NCBI GenBank assembly: GCA_050295355.1
Contig: JBNKPL010000036.1
Span: 1-22,168 of the forward strand
Reading direction: 5' to 3'
From: CBFDBF01 sp050295355
Lineage (GTDB): Bacteria; Pseudomonadota; Gammaproteobacteria; Chromatiales; Chromatiaceae
DNA: 22,168 bases
The notes beneath the pieces are model-generated. The model had not been told where the DNA came from. It was given only the letters and a program-made list of their open reading frames with translations, and made no database searches. Shown piece after piece: positions 7,553-15,105 of this stretch. A program made the translations under genes and the position numbers. Position 1 is the first letter of the stretch; each line of letters opens with the position of its first letter.

Positions 7553-8470
7553 CTACACTTCCTCGCTAAATACGGCGTGGTACTGGTTCAACTGGTCGGC
7601 GCTCAGAAGGAATACGCCCTCCCCGCCCCGTTCGAACTCCAACCACATAAAGGGTACATCGGGGAAACGCGCCTCCAGCGCGGGGGCGCTGAACCCGACC
7701 TCTACCACCATGATACCACCGGGATTGAGGTAGTCCGGAGCCTCCCGCAACATGCGGCAAACCACATCCAGCCCATCCTCGCCCGCCTCCAGCCCCAGGG
7801 CGGGCTCGCGCCGGTACTCTTCCGGCAGTTGCTCCATCTCCGCACGGCTGACATAGGGGGGGTTGCTCACAATGAGATCGTAGCGCCGGCCGGATAGCGC
7901 CTGAAACAGGTCGGATTGGATGGCGCTCACCCGCTCCTGCAGGGCATGGCGCTCGATATTGATGCGCGCCACATCCAGCGCCTCGGGGGAGATATCCACC
8001 GCATCCACCCCGGCTTCCGGGAAGCTGTAGGCGCAGCCGATGGCGATGCAGCCGCTGCCAGTGCAGAGATCCAGCACCCGCGCCACCTCATGGCCGGAGA
8101 GCCAGGGCTCGAAACCCTGTTCAATCAGTTCCGCGATGGGGGAACGGGGCACCAGCACATGCTCGTTTACAAAAAAATCGAGTCCGGCGAAATGGGCCTC
8201 GTGGGTGAGATAGGCGGCGGGGACACGCTCCTCCACCCGGCGCAGCAACAGGCGTGTTGCCTCCTGCTTCTCCTCCGGAGTCAGCCGGCTGTCCAGATAG
8301 GCGGGAGGGATATCGTGGGAGAGATGGAGCGCGTGCAGAACCAGCGCCAGGGCCTCGTCCAGCGCATTATCGGTCCCATGCCCGAAGAAAAGCCCCGCCT
8401 CGTTGAAACGGCTCGCTCCCCAACGGACGAAGTCGCGCAGGGTCTCCAGAGATGCGGTGTCGTGGGCCAT
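7553..8470 (-). CDS. prmB: Ribosomal protein uL3 glutamine N5-methyltransferase PrmB
   Basis: SAM-dependent methyltransferase that methylates a glutamine of ribosomal protein L3. 305 residues from the chosen start, against 310 in E. coli. The N-terminal domain matches PrmB (RDFVRWGASRFN, GHGTDNALDEA, LVPRSPIAELI), which separates it from PrmC. The Rossmann SAM site is DLCTGSGCIAIGCAY, and the catalytic NPPY motif is present in SNPPYVSRAEM. The frame extends upstream to an ATG at 8554, but those 28 extra codons overlap the terminator-like hairpin after iscR and do not resemble PrmB. The ATG at 8470 has GAGGGGG just upstream. It sits between iscR and hemN on the same strand. Confidence 0.95.
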   Translation of the reverse strand: MAHDTASLETLRDFVRWGASRFNEAGLFFGHGTDNALDEALALVLHALHLSHDIPPAYLDSRLTPEEKQEATRLLLRRVEERVPAAYLTHEAHFAGLDFFVNEHVLVPRSPIAELIEQGFEPWLSGHEVARVLDLCTGSGCIAIGCAYSFPEAGVDAVDISPEALDVARINIERHALQERVSAIQSDLFQALSGRRYDLIVSNPPYVSRAEMEQLPEEYRREPALGLEAGEDGLDVVCRMLREAPDYLNPGGIMVVEVGFSAPALEARFPDVPFMWLEFERGGEGVFLLSADQLNQYHAVFSEEV

Positions 8471-8544
8471 ATCCCCCTCACTCAAGTTAGAGAGCGGGAA
8501 GGATAGGGGTTCTGGGCGCGTATTACCAGCCGCGAAAGCCAAAT

Positions 8545-8577
8545 CCGGGTGCACAGAGAACCGCCCTGCGCACCCGG
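8545..8577 (-). terminator. Hairpin between iscR and prmB, probable iscR terminator
   Basis: Perfect 8-bp arms CCGGGTGC and GCACCCGG, extended by CAG/CTG pairing across a small bulge, lie about 30 bases after the iscR stop. On the minus strand the hairpin is followed by ATTTGGCTTTC, a modest T-rich tail, so termination may be partial. Confidence 0.5.
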
Positions 8578-8604
8578 CGTCTTAGCCAAAAAGTGGGCCG
8601 CGGA

Positions 8605-9081
8605 TCAGGCCGCTTCCGTCTTGATCTGCTTGTAGGCCGCGCAGCCGCCCTCTTCCTTGTTGCAGCCGCCCACCTCCATGCCGCCACGGTGGATCAGCTC
8701 TTCCAGTGAGATCTCCTTCAGGAAATCATAGATCTCGCGGCTCAACTCATCCCACAGGTTGTGGGTCAGGCAGATCTTGCCGTCCTGACAATCGCGGTTT
8801 CCGCTGCAGCGGGTAAACTCCACCCACTCGTCAACGGCGCAGATGATGTCGGCGATGGAGATATCACCCGCGGGACGGCCGAGATAGTAGCCGCCACCCG
8901 GGCCGCGTACCCCACGCACCAGCTTTTTGGCCCGCAGGCCAGCAAACAGCTGCTCCAGATAAGAGAGGGAAATACCCTGGGTTTCGGATATCTCCGCCAG
9001 GGTTACAGCCCGCTCGCCGCCATGGAGAGTCAGGTCCAGCATTGCCGTAACGGCATAGCGTCCTTTGGTTGAAAGTCTCAT
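8605..9081 (-). CDS. iscR: Rrf2-family [2Fe-2S] regulator IscR
   Basis: Transcription factor that senses Fe-S cluster status; in E. coli the [2Fe-2S] form represses isc and the apo form also binds type-2 sites. 158 residues. The N-terminal winged helix is very close to IscR (MRLSTKGRYAVTAMLDL, then GISLSYLEQLFAGLR and VRGPGGGY). Cluster ligands Cys92, Cys98, Cys104 and His107 sit at the same numbers as in E. coli. The C-terminus differs and carries two extra cysteines (GGCNKEEGGC) not seen in the enteric protein. It is an orphan here: no iscS, iscU or iscA follows, and prmB comes next. An AT-rich upstream region holds a promoter and possible self-binding sites. SufR/RsrR-type relatives are possible, but ligand spacing favours IscR. 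Confidence 0.93.
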   Translation of the reverse strand: MRLSTKGRYAVTAMLDLTLHGGERAVTLAEISETQGISLSYLEQLFAGLRAKKLVRGVRGPGGGYYLGRPAGDISIADIICAVDEWVEFTRCSGNRDCQDGKICLTHNLWDELSREIYDFLKEISLEELIHRGGMEVGGCNKEEGGCAAYKQIKTEAA

Positions 9082-9128
9082 GATGATTTACCCTTTGTAA
9101 TAATAATAATGACCAAATTTAAGAATAA

Positions 9129-9179
9129 ATTTCCTAGCATTTTCCTCGGTAATAAAAACTATCATTCTACTAGGGAAAT
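9129..9179. promoter_or_regulatory. Two candidate IscR type-2-like operators
   Basis: Two 25-base sites resemble the type-2 IscR pattern of outer A...CC and GG...T half-sites. Site 9155-9179 (minus-strand reading) matches seven of nine key positions by my count and covers the promoter spacer and -10. Site 9129-9153 keeps the outer A, CC, GG and T but misses the inner positions. If real they would allow autoregulation. This is a match by eye. Confidence 0.35.
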
Positions 9180-9185
9180 TGTCAA
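9158..9185 (-). promoter_or_regulatory. Predicted sigma-70 promoter of iscR
   Basis: On the minus strand a perfect TTGACA (9185-9180) is separated by 16 bases from GATAGT (9163-9158, four of six consensus). It points into iscR, about 77 bases before its start, in a very AT-rich stretch unlike the flanking coding DNA. Confidence 0.6.
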
Positions 9186-9228
9186 CAAAATTTAGAACTG
9201 TTCTTAATTATTGTTCCGCGGCACTATG

Positions 9229-9729
9229 TTAGGCCGGTTTACCAACAGCGCTTCCTCTCCGGAAGACAGGAGAAATCCGGTCCGTTTCCCGGTATCGATG
9301 CCCCTGCCCTAAACAATAGGACAACCACTTGGAAAGAAACAGGTTCGCCCGCCATTTTTGTTCCAGGCTCGGCCACTCTCGGCCCGCTCCCAGGGGCAGG
9401 GCTTTCTGGCGCAGCTCCAGTATCTCCGCCTGTGCCGAGTCGTGGTAGAGGCGCAAGGTAGCATCCGGGTCCGGCCGCTGACCGGACTCATGGGCAAAAA
9501 AATAGGTCAAATGAATGAGGCTGGTATAGGGGGTCTGCTCCAGGATCTCCAGGTAGAGATCCATTGCGCCCTCAAGCCGGGAGAGAAAGCCCCCTTCCAT
9601 GCGCCTTACGCCGGGGGCCAGCCGCAGCATGTGGTAGTAGTTCTCGTCGCACAGATCCATCAACCGGCCCACTGAGGGGCGGCCGGTGAGGAGTTCACGC
9701 ATATGCCAGGGATACCAGGCCCTTCTCAT
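9229..9729 (-). CDS. DUF1249 family protein (YqiB-like)
   Basis: 166 residues, soluble, no signal peptide. It matches the DUF1249/YqiB pattern along its length: an N-terminal MxLCDENYxxMLRL segment, a central YTSLIHLTYFF strand, RLYHDSAQAEIL (E. coli YqiB has VRLYHDAMVAEV), and a C-terminal FLSKWLSYCLGQGH (FLADWLRYCLAHG in YqiB). No biochemical function is established for the family as far as I know. In enterics yqiB lies near nudF and cpdA; here it lies 148 bases upstream of iscR in the same direction, and iscR has its own promoter, so joint regulation is uncertain. GAGAG lies shortly before the ATG. An alternative start at Met10 would remove only a few residues. Confidence 0.85.
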   Translation of the reverse strand: MRRAWYPWHMRELLTGRPSVGRLMDLCDENYYHMLRLAPGVRRMEGGFLSRLEGAMDLYLEILEQTPYTSLIHLTYFFAHESGQRPDPDATLRLYHDSAQAEILELRQKALPLGAGREWPSLEQKWRANLFLSKWLSYCLGQGHRYRETDRISPVFRRGSAVGKPA

Positions 9730-9781
9730 GCAGCTCTCACAAAATTACTACCACCAGGATTTCAGAATAGTTTGATTGTCC

Positions 9782-9828
9782 ATAAACGAAAACGGCAAAC
9801 ACCCACCTCATCCATGGTGTGTTTGCCG
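9782..9828 (-). terminator. Rho-independent terminator after the thioredoxin gene
   Basis: Perfect 10-bp arms CGGCAAACAC (9793-9802) and GTGTTTGCCG (9819-9828). On the minus strand the hairpin is followed directly by TTTTCGTTT. It lies about 57 bases after the thioredoxin stop, in the correct orientation. Confidence 0.85.
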
Positions 9829-9885
9829 CTTCTGGAGCGCCAGTGACCGTTCTCCGGCGCAGTGCCCAGCACCCTGACGGAACAA

Positions 9886-10254
9886 TCAGGCGTTTTGCTG
9901 CTCCTCGGCAATCTGCTTGTGCACATCCGCCATATCCAGATCAGAGGCGCGCTGAATAAGGTCCTTCAGGCCGGACTCAGGCAAGGCGCCGGGCTGACTG
10001 AAAATGATCACCTTTTCGCGGAAGATCATCAGCGTCGGGATGGAGCGGATCTGGAAGTGACCGGCGATCTCCTGTTCTTCCTCGGTATTCACCTTGGCGA
10101 AAACGATATCCGGATGCTCCTCGGAGACCTTCTCAAAAGTGGGCGCAAAGGAGCGGCAGGGACCACACCAGGGCGCCCAGTAATCCACAATAACGAAATC
10201 GTTACTGGTGACGGTTTCCTCAAAATTATCTTTGGTAAGTTCTACAACAGCCAC
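9886..10254 (-). CDS. Thioredoxin-family protein
   Basis: Small cytoplasmic thiol-disulfide oxidoreductase. 122 residues, slightly longer than classical thioredoxin 1 (about 108). The active site WCGPC has Cys30 and Cys33, preceded by VDYWAPW, and the cis-proline loop is SIPT with Pro73. The extra length is an acidic, Gln-rich C-terminal helix. The start is a GTG with AAGGAG six bases upstream; no in-frame ATG fits better. It is the last gene before a strong terminator and follows adk by 94 bases, with its own predicted promoter in between. It is a thioredoxin by motif, but the divergent C-terminal half means it may be a secondary thioredoxin, so I give no gene symbol. Confidence 0.92.
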   Translation of the reverse strand: MAVVELTKDNFEETVTSNDFVIVDYWAPWCGPCRSFAPTFEKVSEEHPDIVFAKVNTEEEQEIAGHFQIRSIPTLMIFREKVIIFSQPGALPESGLKDLIQRASDLDMADVHKQIAEEQQNA

Positions 10255-10297
10255 GCGCCGCTCCTTGCCTTTAATCTAGGTGAACGAAATTCTGTCC

Positions 10298-10325
10298 ATT
10301 TTATCAGAATTTTCTAATATGTTCA
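10298..10325 (-). promoter_or_regulatory. Predicted promoter of the thioredoxin gene
   Basis: On the minus strand TGAACA (10325-10320) and TAAAAT (10303-10298) are separated by 16 bases, in an AT-rich patch between adk and the thioredoxin GTG. The -10 matches five of six consensus bases, the -35 four of six. Confidence 0.55.
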
Positions 10326-10348
10326 TTCGGCCTCCAGGGGCAAAACCC

Positions 10349-11002
10349 TTACCCCAAAGCGGAAAAAATGGCCGTTCGGATATCGTCCACTCCCCCCACG
10401 CCGGCGATCTTGTGGTAGCTGGGGGCGCCTTCGCCTCCCCGCTCGGCCCAGCCCGAATAGAACGCCACCAGCGGCTGTGTCTGCTCATGGTAGACTTTGA
10501 GGCGGTCAAGTACGATCTCCTCTTTGTCATCGGCACGCTGGATCAGCTCCTCGCCGGTCTCGTCGTCCTTGCCCTCGACCTTGGGCGGATTATAGATCAC
10601 ATGGTAGGTGCGGCCGGATGCCAGATGGACCCGGCGGCCGGACATGCGTTTGATAATCTCCTCGTCCGGCACATCGATTTCCACCACGGCGTCGATGGGG
10701 ACGCCTGCGGCCAGCAGCGCCTCGGCCTGGGGGATGGTGCGCGGGAAGCCGTCAAACAGAAAGCCGTTCTGGCAGTCCGCCTCAGTGATGCGTTCCTTTA
10801 CCATGCCCATGATGATGTCGTCGGAGACCAGTCCCCCTTCATCCATAATCTTCTTGGCGGCCTTGCCGAGTTCGCTGCCCGCCTTGACGTGGGCGCGCAG
10901 CATGTCGCCCGTGGAGATCTGCGGAATCTGGTATTTCTCTTTGATGTAATTCGCCTGGGTGCCTTTTCCGGCGCCGGGACCTCCCAACAGTATCACTCGC
11001 AT
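10349..11002 (-). CDS. adk: Adenylate kinase
   Basis: Essential cytoplasmic enzyme interconverting ATP + AMP and 2 ADP. 217 residues from the chosen start (E. coli 214). The P-loop GGPGAGKGT is at residues 7-15, followed by STGDMLR and the AMP-site FDGFPRT. The long LID domain (GRRVHLASGRTYH through DDKEE) has no cysteines, so it is the zinc-free type usual in Gammaproteobacteria. The frame runs 37 codons further upstream, but MRVILLGGPGAGKGT is the standard N-terminus and AGGAG lies eight bases before this ATG. Divergent from the plus-strand nucleoside-phosphorylase-like gene. Confidence 0.97.
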   Translation of the reverse strand: MRVILLGGPGAGKGTQANYIKEKYQIPQISTGDMLRAHVKAGSELGKAAKKIMDEGGLVSDDIIMGMVKERITEADCQNGFLFDGFPRTIPQAEALLAAGVPIDAVVEIDVPDEEIIKRMSGRRVHLASGRTYHVIYNPPKVEGKDDETGEELIQRADDKEEIVLDRLKVYHEQTQPLVAFYSGWAERGGEGAPSYHKIAGVGGVDDIRTAIFSALG

Positions 11003-11074
11003 GACGGCAACTCCTCTTAATGATTTTGTAATGAACCATGAGTCTGCCACACTCCCTCCACCGGAACCATTCAC

Positions 11075-11086
11075 GCTATCGATAGC
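11075..11086. promoter_or_regulatory. Perfect 12-bp palindrome in a divergent promoter region
   Basis: GCTATCGATAGC reads the same on both strands and lies in the 155-base gap between divergent adk and the nucleoside-phosphorylase-like gene, where an operator could act on both. It may be chance; no binding family is identified. Confidence 0.3.
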
Positions 11087-11157
11087 CGAATTCAGGCGTT
11101 CTATATTTCCCATAACAAAACCGACTTCCCGGTCCGATTGGTGTTAGGCTTTCTCTT

Positions 11158-11766
11158 ATGGATTCCCCGTTGACATGCCTGGTTATGGCGCTTCCAGCCG
11201 AGGCCAAACCCATACGCCACCACTACGCGCTGCAGCGGGATCAGCGGCAGACGGCTTTCCCCCTCTACCGCAATCCGGAGATGGCGCTGGTGTTGTCCGG
11301 TCCTGGGAAAGAGGCGGCACGGGAGGCGACCGCCTGGTTAGGCCAATCCGTGCAAACAACAGAGGAAACCCTGTGGATCAACTTCGGGATCGCAGGGCAC
11401 CCTGAGCGGCCGGTAGGGCAAACGATCCTGGCCGGCAGCATTGAGGATCCGGCCACCGGAGATCGCTGGAACACCGTACTGCCCAGGAAACTTCCGGTAG
11501 AGACAGAGCGGATTATTACCCTCGACACTCCCGATCTCGGCTACCGGCAGACAGGCGGGGTGGATATGGAGGCCGCCGGTTTCTACCGCGCCGCACGGGA
11601 GTTTGTTGCCGCCGATCGAATCGGCTGTATAAAGGTAATTTCCGATAACCGGGCACATCCCGCTGACCGGATAAACGGTAAATGGGTAACCAATCTGATT
11701 GCGGAGCGAATAGCGCTTCTGGACGCAATAGTGCGTTGTTATTGGATGGAATGTGGGCATGAGTGA
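11158..11766 (+). CDS. Nucleoside phosphorylase-like (PNP/UDP superfamily) protein
   Basis: 202-residue protein resembling the PNP/UDP phosphorylase and MTA/SAH nucleosidase superfamily. Visible: an N-terminal strand ending in ALPAEAKPI, a Gly-rich loop LSGPGKEAAREA (usual phosphate/ribose-side position), INFGIAG, then VDMEAAGFYRAA, the family's ribose-binding MEAA signature, and KVISDN, where the catalytic Asp normally sits. It is shorter than classical MTA/SAH nucleosidases (about 230), like the short phosphorylase-like proteins found beside hopanoid or futalosine genes, but no such genes are here. Substrate unknown. It overlaps the start of the next SDR gene by eight bases, suggesting coupled translation. 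There is no good ribosome binding site before the ATG. Confidence 0.8.
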   Translation: MDSPLTCLVMALPAEAKPIRHHYALQRDQRQTAFPLYRNPEMALVLSGPGKEAAREATAWLGQSVQTTEETLWINFGIAGHPERPVGQTILAGSIEDPATGDRWNTVLPRKLPVETERIITLDTPDLGYRQTGGVDMEAAGFYRAAREFVAADRIGCIKVISDNRAHPADRINGKWVTNLIAERIALLDAIVRCYWMECGHE

Positions 11767-12472
11767 ACGAACCATCATAGTCACCGGCGCCAGCCGCGGC
11801 ATCGGCCAGGCCATCAGCCATAAGCTATTGGGTGAAGGGTGCCGTGTGATCGGCATCGCCCGATCATTCAAGCAGGCACCTGCCTCTGACGACCGCTTTA
11901 CCGCTGTAGCGCTGGATCTCGCCGAAATCGATCTACTGCCCGCTCAATTGCGGGAATTACGAAACCGCTTTCCCCAAGTGGACGGCTTAATCTGCAACGC
12001 CGGCCTGGGCCGTTTCGGTTCGCTGGAGGAGTTTTCGGCGCAACAGATCCGGGAACTGATTGATCTCAACCTGACCAGCCAGATCCTGCTGGCCCGCGAG
12101 TTTCTGCCGCTGTTCAAGAAGGGCGGCGCCGGGGACCTGATCTTCATGGGCTCGGAGGCGGCGCTGCAGGGCGGCAAACGGGGCGCGGTCTATTCCGCCA
12201 CCAAATTCGCCCTGCGAGGTCTGGCCCAGTCCCTGCGCGAGGAGTGCGCGGGATCGGGGGTTCGTATCGGGATCATCAATCCTGGCATGGTTCAGAGCGG
12301 TTTTTTTGACGACCTGGATTTTGAGCCGGGAGAGGCAAAGGACAATCATCTGTTGCCGGAAGATGTGGCAAATGCCGTCTGGCTTATGCTCTCCGCCCGG
12401 CAAGGTGCGGCCATTGACGAGATCAACCTGTCACCGCAGAAAAAGGTGGTTCGATTCAAGGGCAAGGGTTAA
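11759..12472 (+). CDS. Short-chain dehydrogenase/reductase
   Basis: 237-residue classical SDR, NAD(P)-dependent, cytoplasmic. The cofactor loop TGASRGIG begins at residue 9; NAGLGRFG follows; the catalytic Ser lies in GSEAAL and the YxxxK pair is Tyr145/Lys149 in YSATK, so the enzyme should be active. The Arg after the glycine loop and the ARSFK segment after strand 2 suggest NADP(H) preference (inference). I chose the ATG at 11759; a GTG two codons upstream is also possible. It overlaps the preceding phosphorylase-like gene by eight bases. The substrate cannot be inferred. It ends 349 bases before the next cluster. Confidence 0.9.
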   Translation: MSERTIIVTGASRGIGQAISHKLLGEGCRVIGIARSFKQAPASDDRFTAVALDLAEIDLLPAQLRELRNRFPQVDGLICNAGLGRFGSLEEFSAQQIRELIDLNLTSQILLAREFLPLFKKGGAGDLIFMGSEAALQGGKRGAVYSATKFALRGLAQSLREECAGSGVRIGIINPGMVQSGFFDDLDFEPGEAKDNHLLPEDVANAVWLMLSARQGAAIDEINLSPQKKVVRFKGKG

Positions 12473-12821
12473 GCGTTCGAAGCGGTTCCGACATACGCAA
12501 AAAATCCTCGATCCTGGCTAAACCAATCCACAAACCTGCCGCTATCTGACCAAGGTGGCAGAAAAATCTGATTGCCCATCGAATATTACTGGGTAGAATG
12601 GGGTAATTGCACTGTATTTATAAGGAATATCGAATATAGATCGTTGAAATGGATATCGCGCGGGAGCTACTCCTCAGCAAATACGGCGCAATACACGCAT
12701 AAGGACGAATTGTGTCAGGGATGAAATAACGGTTGTTTGAGAGGCGCCCTGCTGTTTATCTGCGTTACAGCTAAGGGGGTCGTTTGCACCATTGTAGCCC
12801 GGCCAAACACACCTGATAAAA
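12473..12821. other. Intergenic region upstream of the signalling cluster
   Basis: 349 bases, more AT-rich than its neighbours, without a convincing gene. A weak CTGCC/GGCAG hairpin lies at 12536-12561, without a T-run. The region must contain the promoter of the REC-GGDEF-EAL gene, but I could not find a sigma-70 or sigma-54 pair that I trust. The start codon at 12822 has no recognisable Shine-Dalgarno. Confidence 0.5.
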
Positions 12822-15101
12822 ATGTCTAACAAAAACAAAAAAATATTAATCGTCGATGACGAGAAAACTTTTCGGGATAGTATCCGGTTTTTCCTTGAGG
12901 ATCATGACTTCGAGGTTCACGAGGCCGAAAACGGCCGGATAGGAACAGAAAAGATCTCTCAGATCTGTCCGGATCTTGTACTAATCGACCTCTACATGCC
13001 GGAGATGACCGGACTGGACGTGCTTCAGTGGGTCAGTGAAAACGCTCCGGACCAACCCATTATCATCATATCCGGAGCCGGGGTGATCCATGATGTGGCG
13101 GAAGCGCTACGCCGCGGCGCCTGGGACTATATTTTCAAGCCCATCGAAGATCTCACGGTGCTCAAGCATGCGGTGGACAAGGCGCTGGAGCGGGCTGCAT
13201 TCATTCAGGCCAGGCATAACGAAAAGCTCAGACTCGAATCCGAGGTCGAGTTACGCACCCGGGACCTGATTGAAACCAACAAGAAACTGGTCACCCAGCA
13301 GCAGAAAGTCATGCGCACCGGGGTGGAAGAGCGGGTTCTGGGAAAACTGCTGCAACTTACCCTGCAATGCACAAATGAGACCGACTTCCTGAGCCGGTCG
13401 CTGGAAGAACTGATCAGCCAGATGTCAGCGTTCCATCATATCGATGATGGCGTACTCTACCTGCTTTCGCCGGATGATCCGAGCGCTGACTGGCGCCTGG
13501 AAGACAACTCCGAAGCCCCGCAGACCACTTTGTACCGCAGTCCGGAATTTGTTCACTGCCTGAAAAAAAGCATGAACCTCAGCACAAAGAACTGGCTCAC
13601 GCCTGTTGTCTGCGTAGAGCAGAATGTGAGCATTCTTCCGGTTCGTCAGGAGGGACAGCTTTTTGCGGTATACGCGCTCTTTCCTTCGGTCGATGTTGCC
13701 GCGCTTGATACGTCCTACTTCCATTTCCTGGGCCGCATTTCCGACATCCTCAGCATGGGGCTTGGAAAGTTCGGGAATGAACGCAAAATCCAGTACCTCG
13801 CCTACCATGATGTACTTACCGGCCTGCCCAACCGATCCATGCTGCTGGAAAGACTGGAACAGCACTGCCGGGTAATCAGCCGCAACCCCTGGAACGGCGT
13901 ATTGCTGTTAATCGACATGGACCGTTTCAAGAACCTCAACGACTCTCTGGGGCACGAGATAGGAGATGAACTGCTGCGGCAGGCTGGAGAAAGGCTGAAG
14001 ACGGCGACCCGGGAAGAGGATCTGGTGGCGCGATTGGGCGGTGACGAGTTCGTTGTGCTGATGATTGAACATAAGTCGGATCAGCATCAGGTACTACTGG
14101 ATATCCAGGCCGTAGTCGACAAGATACAGAAAACACTCAACGTCCCCTACTCTCTGCGGCAACACGACTATTACCTGACCTGCAGTATCGGTATTACCGT
14201 CTTCTCCGACGACAGCGAAACCCCTGCCGACCTGCTGAAACATGCAGATACGGCCCTCTACCGCGCCAAGGCGGAGGGTGGCGACAACTACCGTTTCTAT
14301 CAGCCGGAGATGCAACGCGCCGCGGACAAACGCCTGCGCCTGGAAAAGGATCTGCGCGTTGCCCTCGAAGAGGGCCAGCTGGAGATGTATTACCAGCCGC
14401 AGGTAAGTATCGAAAACGGCGACATCATCGGTGCCGAGGCTCTGATCCGCTGGATACATCCGGAAAACGGCATGATACCGCCGATGGACTTCATCCCGGT
14501 GGCGGAGGAGACCGGCATCATCCTGGAGCTTGGGGATTGGGTGCTCGCCGATGTGGCCGGGCAGGTAAAAGCGTGGCAGGAAGCCGGCCTGTTGGATGGC
14601 TTCCGTGACGTCTCCATTAATCTCAGCCCCAGACAGTTCTCAAAGCCCGGTTTCGTGGAACGAATGATCAGCATTTTGAAAAATGTCGGACTGGACCCGA
14701 GCATGATCAAGCTGGAGATTACAGAGAGCACTTTGATCGAAAACGTGGAAGAGATCATCCGCATGATGTATCAGTTGCGGAATTTCGGTCTGCGCTTTTC
14801 CATGGACGACTTCGGCACCGGCTACTCCTCGCTCAACTACCTCAAGCGTTTGCCGCTGGATCAGTTGAAGATCGACCAATCCTTCGTCATGGAGATCGCG
14901 TCGGACGAGAACGATGCCGCCATCGTGGAGACCATCATATCCATCGGCAAGCACCTCGCTCTCGACGTCATGGCCGAAGGCGTCGAAACCGAACAGATAC
15001 TGCAACTGCTGCGGGAAAAGGGTTGCCGCAGCTATCAGGGATACCATTTCAGCAAACCACTACCGGCCGCCGATTTCGAGGCCCTGTTGCGTAACCGCTA
15101 G
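12822..15101 (+). CDS. REC-GGDEF-EAL bifunctional cyclic-di-GMP response regulator
   Basis: 759 residues. The N-terminal receiver (about 7-125) has an intact acid pocket (VDDE), phospho-acceptor Asp56 and Lys106. A coiled-coil linker (about 130-170) leads into a GAF-like region of about 140 residues (170-310) that I only tentatively assign. GGDEF spans about 325-495, with intact GGDEF at 406-410 and an RxxD inhibitory site at 397-400. EAL spans about 505-755, with EAL at 539-541 and DDFGTGYSS, QGYHFSKPL present. Both cyclic-di-GMP synthesis and hydrolysis therefore look possible, with product inhibition of the cyclase. The stop is four bases before the histidine kinase start, so the two are co-transcribed, and the kinase is its likely phosphodonor (inference). 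Confidence 0.95.
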   Translation: MSNKNKKILIVDDEKTFRDSIRFFLEDHDFEVHEAENGRIGTEKISQICPDLVLIDLYMPEMTGLDVLQWVSENAPDQPIIIISGAGVIHDVAEALRRGAWDYIFKPIEDLTVLKHAVDKALERAAFIQARHNEKLRLESEVELRTRDLIETNKKLVTQQQKVMRTGVEERVLGKLLQLTLQCTNETDFLSRSLEELISQMSAFHHIDDGVLYLLSPDDPSADWRLEDNSEAPQTTLYRSPEFVHCLKKSMNLSTKNWLTPVVCVEQNVSILPVRQEGQLFAVYALFPSVDVAALDTSYFHFLGRISDILSMGLGKFGNERKIQYLAYHDVLTGLPNRSMLLERLEQHCRVISRNPWNGVLLLIDMDRFKNLNDSLGHEIGDELLRQAGERLKTATREEDLVARLGGDEFVVLMIEHKSDQHQVLLDIQAVVDKIQKTLNVPYSLRQHDYYLTCSIGITVFSDDSETPADLLKHADTALYRAKAEGGDNYRFYQPEMQRAADKRLRLEKDLRVALEEGQLEMYYQPQVSIENGDIIGAEALIRWIHPENGMIPPMDFIPVAEETGIILELGDWVLADVAGQVKAWQEAGLLDGFRDVSINLSPRQFSKPGFVERMISILKNVGLDPSMIKLEITESTLIENVEEIIRMMYQLRNFGLRFSMDDFGTGYSSLNYLKRLPLDQLKIDQSFVMEIASDENDAAIVETIISIGKHLALDVMAEGVETEQILQLLREKGCRSYQGYHFSKPLPAADFEALLRNR

Positions 15102-15105
15102 TCCC

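Noticed and set aside
8471..8554. An N-terminal extension of prmB to an upstream ATG
   Set aside because: The 28 codons do not resemble PrmB, and overlap a terminator-like hairpin; the downstream ATG has a good ribosome binding site.
9098..9110. A TAA trinucleotide run upstream of iscR, considered as a phase-variation tract
   Set aside because: Only about four copies, too short for likely slippage, in a generally AT-rich leader.
9835..9862. GCGCC/GGCGC inverted repeat just after the thioredoxin gene
   Set aside because: Short stem with a long loop; the stronger hairpin with a T-run at 9782-9828 explains termination.
10320..10365. GGGG/CCCC short inverted repeat after adk, considered as a terminator
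   Set aside because: Only a four-base stem and no T-run in the right position.
12553..12580. GTGGCAG...TTGCCC considered as a sigma-54 promoter
   Set aside because: The GG to GC distance is about 15 bases instead of 10, so it does not fit.
12783..12805. TTGCACCA and TAGCCCGG near each other, considered as a remnant of the 3267-3528 end repeat
   Set aside because: The two pieces are in the wrong order and spacing relative to the end repeat; probably chance.
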